From Hysterangium stoloniferum (Eukaryota; Basidiomycota; Agaricomycetes; Hysterangiales; Hysterangiaceae): a stretch of 64,000 nucleotides of DNA. The stretch spans positions 177,501 through 241,500 of the forward strand of contig WHVD01000042.1 of the NCBI GenBank assembly GCA_015178975.1, written 5' to 3'. Below the pieces are notes generated by a model. The model saw nothing but the letters and a program-made list of their open reading frames with translations, made no database searches and was not told the DNA's origin. Below, one piece after another: positions 21,673-32,571 of the stretch. The translations under genes and the position numbers were made by a program. Each line of letters starts with the position of its first letter. Position 1 is the stretch's first letter.

Positions 21673-22301
21673 CAAGCTGTGACTCTTTACCCTATGACTC
21701 TTAGTATTTTGGCCCTCTGGTCAATTGAGCTAAGTGTTGTCTTTAGTCTTTATCATACTATCTGCTCTGTTTGAAATACCAGAGCATCTTAACAGTTCAT
21801 ACAAGGGTGCAACACATAAGTTGAATCCAAGCTCCACCCATTTTATAGAGTTAGACCTCCCAATTAGTATGATCTCTATTGTCAGCCATGGAGCTCCCTT
21901 TGCCCCCTTGCTTAGATCTTAACAGTAACTGATGGCAAACCTGTGAGCTTATAACAGTCTGGCACTTATAGATATTGTATTTCCAATTCCAACATCACCT
22001 CTTAGCTTTCATACATCACTATCTCAATGAGTTTCTTGGTGTTTTTAAACCTGATATCCCCCTTTCCTTGATTCAAGCTACCCTTGAATGAACTCAGGCT
22101 CTAGTGGACACTCTTGGGTTTCACTTCAAGAGTCCAAGATTGAGGGACCTAGTACCTGCCTAGAGCATCTAGGCATTAAGATTGATTTCATTGCAATGAA
22201 GGGATGCTTACCTTCCCAAAAATTGACTTATGTTTCCAAACTGCTTTCCAAGTGGCAGCAGAAACCACACTGCACCTTTCTATGGTTTTAGGACCTCCCA
22301 G

Positions 22302-23204
22302 TGTGAGAGGTATGGCAAAATATGCTTGGAAATATAGTCTGGATAAACCCATACTATATTCCCATTATTATTTCTTATTTCTCTCTATTATACATTTATA
22401 TTAGTTTGATGACCTATGTATGCAGTACATCAACTCTTGTGGGCGCATATATGCCAGACTCATGTATTCTAGCACCTGTAATTAGAACTCAGACGCTTTT
22501 TTACCTCGCAACCACGACTTACCCAGACACACAGTTAGTGTCCTGTAAGTTGTGATTGGGGTATCGTCTCGACCATCACAGATGGGCTTCAACTATCTAC
22601 ATGTTAGAGTATGATATTACAGCTCTCACATAGTATATGATGTTCTCTATATTTTTCTGATATTTGTAGTATTTTTCCCAGCACTGTAGGTGCAGTATTG
22701 AGTGAGTTACCTAGTAAGGTAACTGATGTATAGGTGCTTAGGTAAGCACCCTGTAGCATACTCCGCTGTGGGTGTGGGAAAGTCTCCTTAGTGTTTACTT
22801 TCCTCACACTCACAGGTATGTAGTTATTTCACAGTTGAATACACTTAGTGTTTACTTTCCTTACACTCACAGGGTGTTTGTCAAGAGTTATTCAACTGTT
22901 TCAACATTACACAATCATAGTTTCGAACTGTGCCAGTCGAAACTCCACTTATATCTCCATCAGTGTGGACAACATCTGCGCTACTCTATCATTCGACTCT
23001 CGTTACTCTTTTCTACACTCAAGCAGTCATTCGGAATCACACCTTACAGTCAATTCCCTTTACTCGTTTCAGCTATCTACTCTACCTTAGATAGTTACTT
23101 CACTCAGACGTATTGAACTAAATAGTCAATACAACTATGTGTCGTACCTAAACGGTCGATATTCTTCATATATAGAACGGTTAGAACTTCCACCACTCTT
23201 CACA
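22302..23204 (+). repeat. Solo LTR, family B, TSD cccag
   Basis: This 903-base copy runs from TGTGAGAGGTATGG to CCACTCTTCACA, with cccag at 22297-22301 and 23205-23209. The reverse transcriptase pseudogene resumes directly after it. It is the longest family B copy and includes CpG-containing segments (for example 22925-23030). Confidence 0.85.
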
Positions 23205-23502
23205 CCCAGGGTACCTACAATTCTGCTCACAAAACATCCCCTTCTCTAGGGTCTTTCTTCCTCCTTCCAATCACCTTTTTCACACCACCACATCTCTCAG
23301 CCTGCTTGCAGAGAGATTACTTGGTGGCCACATATTTGTCCTGGTGGAACAGTGTCCACTGTAAGGGCAACCTGAACAGGGTCTGTGGACCTCACATAAG
23401 GCTAACAGAGGGATATCCAAAGGTGTGATCTGGCACTGGAACCAGGGGGTATGGTTTGTAGGTGACCTCTGAAGTGTGGGATAATGCATCATTATGTGAC
23501 AA

Positions 23503-24567
23503 TGTTACGACTAGAATTCCTGCCGGACTCCAGGCACTAACTTATATGCACCCGCACCCTATATGCACCAATTGTCAGTTTACTGGAATTCCCACTGGAC
23601 TCCATACATCAGACTTGTCCACATTCGACTTTGTTACTTCATGTATCAGTCACCAGAATACCTGCCGGACTCCATCCCTGTCTATGTCCGACTCTGTCCC
23701 ATGCATTAGTCACCAGACCCCACTCAGAAAACCCGTCATCCCTCTAACTGAGCCCCATTCCCATTATACCATTATAGTCAAATGACCTGTCACAATTCGG
23801 ACTCTGCTCCATTCTGTCCCATTCCTAACACCAAGTTTGGTGTTTACTTATCTCATTTTATGTTTGTTAGTTTCATTTTCATTATTACTGGATTTGGTAT
23901 TTATTCATTCCACAGTCTATATAGTCTGGCAGATGTTGTACATACAATCCAGTCAGAAAATCAGCTTAGATTCTCCCCAGTAATCTTAGTATATTTTCCG
24001 CTCTAAACTCCTCTTTGAATTACACCGCTCTCACTAGTCGGAGCCCACGGGCTCTGATGCATCTATCACTCAACCTCTGACTTATCTATCTCGACTCCAC
24101 AACCTCTCAACCCACAACCTCTCAACCCACAACCTCTCAACCCACAACCTCTCAACCCACAACCTCTCAACCCACAACCTCTCAACCCACAACCTCTCAA
24201 CCCACAACCTCTCAACCCACAACCTCTCAACCCACAACCTCTCAACCCACAACCTCTCAACCCACAACCTCTCAACCCACAACCTCTCAACCCACAACCT
24301 CTCAACCCACAACCTCTCAACCCACAACCTCTCAACCCACAACCTCTCAACCCACAACCTCTCAACCCACAACCTCTCAACCCATGAACCTCTCAACCCA
24401 TGAACCTCTCAACCCATGAACTCCGCCTGGACTCCCCAGGATTCCTGTCCACCCATTTGAAATTGGACAACATGATCTCACGAGGGTGCAGCCTATAAGC
24501 TGAAGCCAAGTCCTACTGGGTTTCCCATAGGTTTCCCCAGAAACCCTCCATGTATGCACCCTTAACA
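23503..24567 (-). repeat. Solo LTR, family A (reverse), with minisatellite
   Basis: It begins TGTTACGACTAG, ends CACCCTTAACA, and is flanked by gacaa at 23498-23502 and 24568-24572. It is longer than other copies because its internal short-period region has grown to about 320 bases (24099-24420). Confidence 0.85.
24099..24420. repeat. 15-base minisatellite inside an LTR
   Basis: acaacctctcaaccc is repeated about 19 times without visible variation (24099-24384). About three 16-base units atgaacctctcaaccc follow. The repeated unit corresponds to the variable ggtcg-type array of other family A copies. Long minus-strand frames here (five-residue periods GCGLR and VERLW) are by-products of the period being divisible by three, not genes. 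Confidence 0.95.
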
Positions 24568-26560
24568 GACAACATGTTTTGAGTAATGGGGGAAACACTG
24601 CAGGTTGGGGGGTATGCTTGGGTTGGGTAGCATGGCATGCAGCAGGGTGGTGGGTAGGGCATTTGGAACACTGAGCCATGAGAGTATCATCAATATAATA
24701 CTGTTGTCTTAGATTTGGAGTTTCAAACCTCCATGTGCAGATATTCAAGTGCAGCAATGCATGTGAGCATATTCTCTGCACTCAGGGGTACATCTCCTGG
24801 GAGGTCAAAAGTTTTGGAAAATGGCTTGAAATTGGAAAGGTGGTTGCTGATAGGGGTCTTGTTGCCTCAAGAGGACTCAGAATTGCTCTGGGATAATGTA
24901 TGTTGCACAAACTGGCCAATCCAAATAAAAAGATCCTTTTCTGCTGTAAGGACAACCTCAACAGGACCTGTAGACCTCACAGAGGGATATCCAAAGTATA
25001 TTGAGTAGCTAATATATATTTACAGGATGAAAAACTATGCACAAGTCCTCAAATCTTCTTCCAATATGGGCCCATCTATATAAATAATACATATACACAT
25101 ATTCAGATTCTAACACATTCCCCCTGAGGTGGAGGGTCCACCTGTTTTGTAGAAGACTCCAAAGGGTTTTTGGATGAATCATAATTTGTGGGAAAAAGAT
25201 GTACTTTTTGTGTCAAAAGTAATGTGTGGATATGTTTGTGAGCAGGGGGGTGGCATCTACACTGCCAGACATCCCTGCTACAACTGCTAGCTTCTTCCAG
25301 CTAAATGACTTTTGTATAGAAACTGGTGGAGTTTTCTACAAAAACTGTGGAGTCTTGCATAAAAACTGTCAGACTCTTGTACAAAAACTGGTTGGAGTCT
25401 TCTATAAAAAGGTAGACTATCTACCTTGGGGGAGAATACCAGTAGGGAAACCCTAAACTCTGAATAGGAAGCCCTGACACCTAAAAAACCCAAGGGAAAC
25501 TCTAAGAGAATTTAATTACTCTTCAAAAACCATTTATAATGATTTAAAATGATTTAAATAAATTATTGAGAACCTTGTAGACAAGAGACCCTAAACCCTA
25601 ATAGTCAAAGGAAGCCCTAAATGTCATTGGGAATGTAATTTATCCTATTTAATCTCTAAAACATTAATAATAGCTCTCAAACTATTTTAATAAATTAAGA
25701 GAACCTCTTTCATAACTAAAAGGAGCCCTAAACTATTATATATAATAGTCCAAGGATGAATCTTAACCCTAATTAAATTAAGGGAATTTAATTCATGTTT
25801 TTAATGGCTTTAAACCATTTTTAATAAATCCAAATTTACTTGGAATAACTCCATTTATGAATAAATAGTCTTATTCTATTTACATATCTCATATTTATAG
25901 TAATTTTTAATATTACTACTTGAGAGAATTACCTTTTTAGGTAATCAACTCAACTCAAAACAGCTGCATGGTCTGTGCACAGCCACCCAAAAACATATAT
26001 ACCATCCAAATACCTTATCCTAACTTCCCCACCATCTTTACAGCCTTAGTGCTTTCTCCAATCATCTTGATCTCTTATATTGAGATATATGTAGCTCTTG
26101 ATACTCTCTATCACATTCTGTTATCAGTTTGTGGTATTTCACTACACAGTAAGCAGGAGCTATTATTTTCTTTATTGGCAACTTTGACTTTAATTTCTTT
26201 TTGTCTGTCTCTCTTTTTATTTCTCAAGTCACTTATTCATCTCTTGTTTGGTATATCCTTTTATCCTTGCCTCTGTGCTCCTTTGCACCTCTCCTCTTGA
26301 CTGCTGTCTTGTGTTACTTGAATTCTGCAAAGGTGAGTGCACTCTGGTCTTTATTTAGCTAGCCAGCTATTATTTCATCATTCTCTTGTTGCTTATTTTC
26401 CCATATGTTACATGGCCTCCATATCTTAATATATTATCCATTGAGCTGCTATGCTTCTCTTTTGAGACTAGTATTTAATTCTAAACTCTAAACCCTATTG
26501 TTCTCCTAAGATGAGCTGATGTTTATAGCCAGGGTGTGAACCCTCTGGGCAAATGCAACT
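24568..26560. other. Low-CpG repeat-derived sequence, no gene
   Basis: At 24925-24990 a stretch matches 23350-23435 (taaggacaacctcaacaggacctgt, cctcacagagggatatccaaag). The region 25440-25900 has many diverged copies of ccctaaac(c)ct and aatttaatt-type phrases at irregular intervals. I see no coding region. The 25970-26300 plus frame is AT-rich, hydrophobic and without a family match. Confidence 0.3.
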
Positions 26561-26719
26561 TGTCACGAATCAATTATTCTTCAATAAAGTTGAATAATAT
26601 TCTATTGATCGAACTCAAAAGCCTCGTTTGACGAAGTATATATTTGCCCTGTCAATGAAGTAAGAGGCTATTACCAGTCGCGAGGACTCACAGAAGTATT
26701 TGTCGAAGAAGTTATGACA
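26561..26719. mobile_element. Short element with TGTCA...TGACA ends
   Basis: This 159-base CpG-containing stretch begins TGTCACGAATC and ends TTATGACA. Extended by four bases each side the ends are inverted: AACTTGTCA and TGACAAGTT. No direct target duplication was found, so it may be a small inverted-repeat element or a solo LTR with decayed flanks. Confidence 0.35.
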
Positions 26720-27050
26720 AGTTAGATTATTAATATGACTAATTTACAGATATTTCAACTGACTTCCCCTGCTCCTTTCGTGGCCCTTTTATGCTTTTCT
26801 TCATATCATGATGACTATATTATGATCTAATAATGAAATCATTTGTGACATTGAAATGAGACATGTTGAAAGAGATTTGATGTTGTCAAATAATGTTCAG
26901 GTTTGTTGAGTTGAATTCAATGAGTCAAAGAGTTGTTGAATATTACCTTTGTATTTGTGACAATGTTGTGACTTGTGATGGTTGTGACACAACTCATGCA
27001 ATATCCAGGAGACACCTGAGTGGAGATGTGGACTGGATGGAGTCAGGACA

Positions 27051-27392
27051 TTGTGTAATGTATTCCTCACAATAAATAATGTATGTTCTTGCCAATCAAG
27101 TTCAGTCACTGCTGCTCAATCCAAAATTCTCCAGATACACAACACATTAGTAATGAGTGGTCTTTCCTTGTCAGATCACTCAGTGGATGCCAAGAGCATC
27201 ATGCCTTACTCAGTTCCCAGTCCTGCCAAGGATGCTGGACTGTTGTTTTCTGGAAAAGAAGTCATGATTGAGGCTTACAAGTTGCTTGTTCATGTCATCA
27301 AGAGTTTGCTTCCTAAAGCTACTCCTGGTGGAATGGACCCTGACATAAAGATTCTGTTGGCTTTTGATGAAAGCTGCTACTCCCCAACATGA
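27051..27392 (+). other. Open frame left of the Tc1 element, unrecognised
   Basis: This 113-codon frame contains SLSDHSVDAKSIMPYSV and LKPKATPGG-like text with no motif I recognise. Codon usage is AT-rich, and no splice partners or promoter are visible. It ends shortly before the Tc1-like element at 27469. It could be the edge of an older mobile element gene. Confidence 0.25.
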
Positions 27393-27468
27393 GCAAGGCA
27401 GTGAAAACAGAGATATATTCCTGCTGACACAATTTGTCATGCAATCAGCATATATTCTAATGCCAATA

Positions 27469-29008
27469 CAGTGTGGGACAAAACCTTTCCAATGATTTTT
27501 AGTTGTGCAAAGATTCTTGAATAACTCAAGAACCACTGTAGCTACAGACCTGATATTTGGTGAGTGGTTAGGTCTATATGTTATCTATATGCCTTAAAAT
27601 ATTATGATGTAATTATTAGTATTTCCCATGCTATAAATAAAATATTAATAAAATCACATTGGAAGGGTTTTGTTTAATCATGTGACCTGTCAAAATTATA
27701 TACATATATAGCTGTTCACTTTCTAGTTCAACAACATTCCTACAACTCAACATTCTACACCATGAAAGCTCTTACTCCTGCTCAGGTTAGCCATATTCTC
27801 ACTTTGCTCAATAAGGGCAAGTCTGCTTTCAGATCTCTACAATCACTGGCAGAGGCCTGTCCACTATATCCAGAATTCACTTTACCCATTGCCCATCACT
27901 TGCCAAAGCACCTGGTGGCCATCCATGCAAGCTTTCTCCCTCAGATATTCATTATTCCATCCAACAAATCACTTCTCAGAAGGCAGAACATGCCACTGAG
28001 GTCACCAAAATCCTTCAAAATATGACTGGAGGGTCCATTTCAGTGAAGACTGTTCATAGAGCACTCAAGAAGGCTGGAATGAGGGCTGTGGTGAAGAGAA
28101 AAAGGCCTTTACTCACTAAGAGACATAGGAAGGCAAGGATGGACTTTGCTCTGGAACACAAGGACTGGACTGTGGATGATTGGAAGAGGGTTGTTTGGTC
28201 AGATGGAACAAAAATCAATTGTTTGGGGTCAGATGGGAGGAAGTGGGTGTGGAAAAGGGCAGGAGAGGGGCTCAGTGATAGGCTGGTTGAGGGTACAGTC
28301 AAGTTTGGAGGAGGAAATCTGACTGTATGTTGTGGGAAGGACTAGGATATTCCATCAAGATTGATGGATGGATGGATGCTGACCTTTATGTTAACATTCT
28401 GGCAGATGAACTTCAAGCAACCATGGAGTATTATGGCAAGAACATAGAAGATGTGGTCTTTCAGCAAGACAATGACCTCAAACACAAGAGCAAGAAGGCC
28501 ACCAATTAGTTTAAAGACAATGGATTTGTGGTCATGGTATGGCCACCTCAGTCTGCTGACCTTAATCTGATTGAACACCTCTGGTATTACCTCAAAAAGA
28601 GGCTGGGAGAGTATGAAGTGGCACCCAAGAGTATCATGAGTTGTGGGAGAGGGTTCAGACAGAGTGGGAGAAAATCCCTGCCTCTACTTGTCAGAACTTG
28701 ATAGAGAGTATGCCTAGAGGGGTTGAGGCTGTTTTGAAGGCCAAGGGAGGCTATACCAAGTACTAGATTGTTTGATTTGTGTTCTTTATATCCCAGGGAC
28801 AAAACCCTTCCAAAGTGATTTTATTAGTGTTTTATTTATAGCATGGGAAATACTAATGCTTATGTATGTCATAATATTTTAAGGGCATATAGATAACATA
28901 TAGACCTAACCAACCACCAAATTTCAGGTCTGTATCTACAGTGGTTCTTGAGTTATTCAAGAATCTTTGCACAACTAAAAATCATTGGAAGAGTTTTGTC
29001 CCTCACTG
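27469..29008 (+). mobile_element. Tc1-like transposon, degenerate, with long TIRs
   Basis: The element starts CAGTGTGGGACAAAAC, and its right end is the inverse of CAGTGAGGGACAAAAC. TA flanks both ends (27467-27468 and 29009-29010). The terminal inverted repeats are about 200 bases long (27469-27680 and 28797-29008). Between them lies a broken transposase. Total length is 1540 bases. Confidence 0.88.
27762..28766 (+). pseudogene. Tc1/mariner DD34E transposase, broken
   Basis: The reading starts at ATG in MKALTPAQVSHILTLL (helix-turn-helix region). After a frameshift near 28020 it continues ISVKTVHRALKKAGM and WTVDDWKRVVWSDGTK with the first catalytic Asp. A second frameshift near 28330 leads to EDVVFQQDND with the second Asp. 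A TAG stands in place of an aromatic codon at 28507. PPQSADLNLIEHLW follows with Glu 34 residues after the Asp, the DD34E spacing of Tc1 elements. A further frameshift near 28615 precedes the end GGYTKY. All three catalytic residues survive, but at least four breaks make it inactive. It is related to the transposase at 62454. Confidence 0.88.
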
Positions 29009-30445
29009 TAGGTACCCAATTTGGGCCATTTTCACTTCAACTAATTCATGAATATCAGACTTTGCAGCTCCCTGAAAAATTCATATGTCAAAATGTATTT
29101 GTATTTCCTTTGGAATATAGGTGGACTATGTAATACACATTCACTGATCTTACCAGACAAATCCTTGTGCATCTCCATTGGAGGGGAACTCTTATTTAGG
29201 CTGTTTACAGAATTGGGTTTCAATGTTATGATCTGTTCTCGGATATTCCAATATTCCAACATATCCTCCATCTTTGAGTGCACCCACAAGTATACATGGT
29301 GTAGTCAAAAGATGATAATATACTATATATTCGAGATGATATCGAGTCTTTTATACTAAATAAATACTAACTAATCACTAATATTTCCGGATACAGGATA
29401 TCGAGTTGCCGGCCCCACAACATAGCATTGGTGAGCCGCTGACTTGTTACACTGGAATGTGATGGAGTCGTCAGGAACCTTTACTAATATTATATTATAT
29501 TACCAATACATGGCACTTTGAACTAACTATAGGGTAAGATATTCAAAGAATATCTAGTCAAAATATGCCAAAGAAAATAGAGGTTCACATTAGCACTGGC
29601 GAAAAACCGAACCTTGATATACACTGTTCGTCAAAGGCATGACGAACAATGGGTGCTCAGAACCTAAAGCCAGAGCCAAAAGTTAGAAAGAATAGGTCGT
29701 TGCTCACATTTTTTCAGAAGCACGCAGAAGTAAATCAATCATCCGTCAACTCACCGGCTCATGTCCAAATTTCCAGTGAAATGGCACTGGAGCACCAGCC
29801 AGTCAACGATTGACAATCAGCCAATCCTGGAATGCGACGAGTATGTGTTTTAGCGTAGTGCCTAATTAATGACCTCGAAGTGGTGACTTCGAAAAGCAAA
29901 TGGCCAACTCCCCCCAGCGGATGAGAAGGATATACTTGCTAGCTTCGTGATAGACCCCCGAAACATTATAGGTGCCTGATATGCAACTTGAACACCAAGA
30001 CTTGATGCGCTACAATCAATTTTCAGGAAAAGGAAGCATATATCTTATAGTCAGGCAAAAAGCCAGCATTCTGTCAATTGTCGAAAATACTTCTATTTAC
30101 ATCCGAGTAGTTTTTTCATTTTATTTTCCATTGCCAAAATATTGGTCTAGTATTCCCGCCAGGACAGAGGGACATCAGTATTTAAAACTGAATCGTTGAG
30201 TGTGATCCTTCATATTTCACTCCTCATCCGATTTCCAAATAGCGATCGGATACAATGATCTTCTACTTACGGGCTATGGTGCCAACAGAAGCAATTTCTG
30301 CCATTTGTTTAATGTCGATCGTTAACTACCTAATGATACACGGGCAAATTTCAGCACCGGTTTAACAGTACAGGGTCCGGAGAAGGCTCAATACTGATGT
30401 GACAAAAACGAATTCTCTCATCCAACCTTTAACTATCCCTCGTTC
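29009..30445. other. Boundary of repeat block and genic island
   Basis: CpG-poor sequence to about 29360 changes to CpG-containing sequence after it (ggatacaggatatcgagttgccgg). No open frame here has a supported identity. The 30200-30440 part is the 3-prime flank of the reductase gene. Confidence 0.35.
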
Positions 30446-31910
30446 CTATTCTGATACCCACCCTTTCTCTCTGAAATTCTTCAATGTGTCTCCAAAGGTC
30501 TCCGCCGTGGATCTAAACTTCAGCCCGGCTCCGAGCGCCCGCGACGTGTCAAGAGGGATTTGTAATGGCTTTTCGGAACCTGCCTTGCCTCGAGGAACTG
30601 TCGAAGGGAGTGATATCCCTGATTCCACTAAAGTATCCGCTTCCGGTATATATTAATGATGGGAGCAAATGATGGATTATAAACGAAATACTCACTAACA
30701 CCCTGCCAGGAAAAATTACCCGCAGATAGGATCATTCTACCGCTGCCCTCTTTAAATGCAGCCTCGTTGGATTTGTTACCAAGTGACTCGTTCTCAAGTG
30801 CTAGGACGTGACCTGCTGCGACGTCACGCACATCGACGAAACTTCCGACTGGCTCTGAGAGTTGCTCGTCGGTGCGGGGGGGATCGTTTTTCAGATAGGC
30901 GAGGAAATTCAACGATGATGTGTTTAATGATGAGGGAGACGATACCTGTCAACAGTTTTAGTTCTAGAAAGTTCCGGGGAAACCAAGGACGAACGAACTT
31001 GGTGAATGACAGGGCCGAATATCTATTGACAGTGAGTAACAAAACACGTAGCAAAAGGTAAAGATTGATAACGCACAAGTGGAGGCAGCATAGTGACGAG
31101 AGACCATTTAATATCCTTCTGGTGCTTGTCTACAAAATCCCAAGCGGCTGATATGCCGACGTCAGACAAATTTTGAGAGCGGATAAGCGAATTAACCTCG
31201 CTCAGCCAAAGTCTTGCTCGCCCTGTATTTTTGACTGCCACTCGCATTTTTTCCTTCCTTCTCTACAACTCCCGGGGATTCGGCATTCCAATGCTTTTCA
31301 TTGTACGCCTCGGGCTGGGGTTCGTTCGGTCCAGCTGTACCTGTTACGGCAGCGGTGGAGGAAGTTACGACGACACGTTTGACATCGGGTCTTTCAGTTC
31401 GATAACAATCGTGAGCTTTGACACTTCACATATTTTAAGAACCATGACTGACGCAAATTTAGCGATACTTTCAAGAATACCTATGGTGCCCCGGACGGCA
31501 GGCCCGATGATTTCTTTGGCATGGATTAAGCAATGAGCAAGAAATTGTGAAGGTCTGACATACGTTGTGGGTCCTCCGCGGAGAGATGGAAAGGAGATGC
31601 CGTATGAACGACATAGTCCATTCCTTTGGCTGCATCGTCGAAAGCGCCCTCCTAAGTAAAGCCAAAACATGTTATTTATTTATGTTTCCAGTTCGCAATC
31701 GTCGGCACTAACTATTTGCACGTCCTCCACAATCACGTATTCGAATTTATCCCCATATTGTTTGTGAATGTTCTTGAGATATTCCCCTTTCGCAGGACTG
31801 CGCACAGTTCCACGAACGTTATACCCACTTTCGAGCAGATGGCGTGTTATCCATGAGGCTACGAATCCTGACGCGCCACTAACGAGAACTTTGGACGACT
31901 TGTGGGACAT
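30446..31910 (-). CDS. NAD(P)-dependent SDR reductase (DFR/GRE2-like), 8 exons
   Basis: Predicted exons on the minus strand are 31713-31910, 31564-31651, 31453-31513, 31197-31390, 31077-31147, 30999-31022, 30696-30945 and 30446-30627. Together they give 1068 bases, 355 residues. All phases agree and introns are 49-68 bases with GT/AG ends. The protein starts MSHKSSKVLVSGASGFVASW, a Rossmann nucleotide-binding loop at residues 11-18. VVHTASPFHL and VVVTSSTAAVTG follow, and then the catalytic Y-R-A-S-K at Tyr171 and Lys175. IFGPVIHQ and VGSFVDVRDVAAGHVLALE are typical of extended SDRs of the dihydroflavonol-reductase/GRE2 (methylglyoxal or aldehyde reductase) group. A carbonyl or aldehyde substrate reduced with NADPH in the cytosol is expected; the exact substrate is unknown. 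The Ser of the triad lies in VTSSTAA. A 24-base microexon encodes IFGPVIHQ. No break was found. Confidence 0.85.
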
Positions 31911-32255
31911 CTTGAGGTTTCAGTTGTGTAAACCTTACTTCATCTCAATTTATACTCCTGTGCGGAAGCAAAGTTTGCTAATCTATATGTCTTCCCAAGA
32001 CAGCCCGAATCTCCCGATAAATAGTGACTTATCTGGTAAATCGTATACCATTTTCTTAGGTCACAACTCTTCCTTATTGATTCCCGATACTTCTTGATAC
32101 AATCTCCCGTCAATGACGTCATTCATTTTTCGTTACATTCACTCGGCACTTGTCTACTCCTAATAAATCGTTGACTCCCGCATGCGTATATGTTCAGCGG
32201 CGTCACCTACCCCCTTGCATTTCGACAAACATCGCCGTTCGACGAGTGTCGTCCT

Positions 32256-32571
32256 TGTTGGGAACCACTAAGCACAACATTGGCTTAGTGGTTTCCAACA
32301 TTTTATGTACCTAATAACAATATAACTAATAAGTGGCTATTAGTTACATTGTGTGTGAATACATAACTATCTTAATTCACCTCAGTCTCGTATATCGTAT
32401 AACGGACTAAGGTGATATTAATAGTTTTTTAGTTTATATATTTTACCGCATATACAGTATTACTAGGCATCATCGATGGTGCGTTAGTGATACCGGGTGC
32501 CCATGCCCGAAGTTAGGTGGTCTTGGGTCGGTCTATTTGGGCCGTGTGCAATTCAATGGTGTTATTCAACA
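32256..32571 (+). repeat. Solo LTR, TSD gtcct, in genic island
   Basis: It runs from TGTTGGGAACC to TATTCAACA (316 bases) with gtcct at 32251-32255 and 32572-32576. The first 46 bases form a hairpin (TTGGGAACCACTAAGC against GCTTAGTGGTTTCCAA). It also carries CACCTCAGTCTCGTATA...GGACTAAGGTG, a palindrome shared with the copia LTR at 61122. The TGTTGG start also suggests copia. Confidence 0.85.

Larger units (their letters stand above)
18800..23400 (+). pseudogene. DIRS-like reverse transcriptase pseudogene, split by LTRs
   Basis: Plus-strand pieces in order are: a gag-like region 18800-19400; MIKLDLEQVFHHIPIHPADW at 19571-19650; a trace of the FGLRSAPYIFN region around 20467-20500 (YIQSFF); a catalytic-box region near 21990 reading HHYLNEFLGVF, in place of the expected YLDDF; LGIKIDFIAMKGCLPSQKLTYVSKLL at 22165-22260; and GYLQFCSQNIPFSRVFL after 23210. 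The order fits fungal retroelements of the DIRS or a related reverse transcriptase class, which is a tentative assignment. Both catalytic Asp residues are changed and stops are many. Inserts at 19656, 20501, 20642, 20886 and 22302 break it. Confidence 0.65.

Noticed and set aside
24066-24396. Two long minus-strand frames of repeated GCGLR and VERLW
   Set aside because: They are the 15-base minisatellite read in different frames; the period is a multiple of three, so no stop arises.
30756-31061. Plus-strand frames over the SDR gene
   Set aside because: They are antisense shadows of exons with strong SDR motifs on the minus strand.
32490-32560. Possible 5S rRNA pseudogene (cccatgcccgaagttaggtggtcttggg)
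   Set aside because: The match to 5S is only local, and the stretch lies inside a solo LTR with a clear gtcct duplication.
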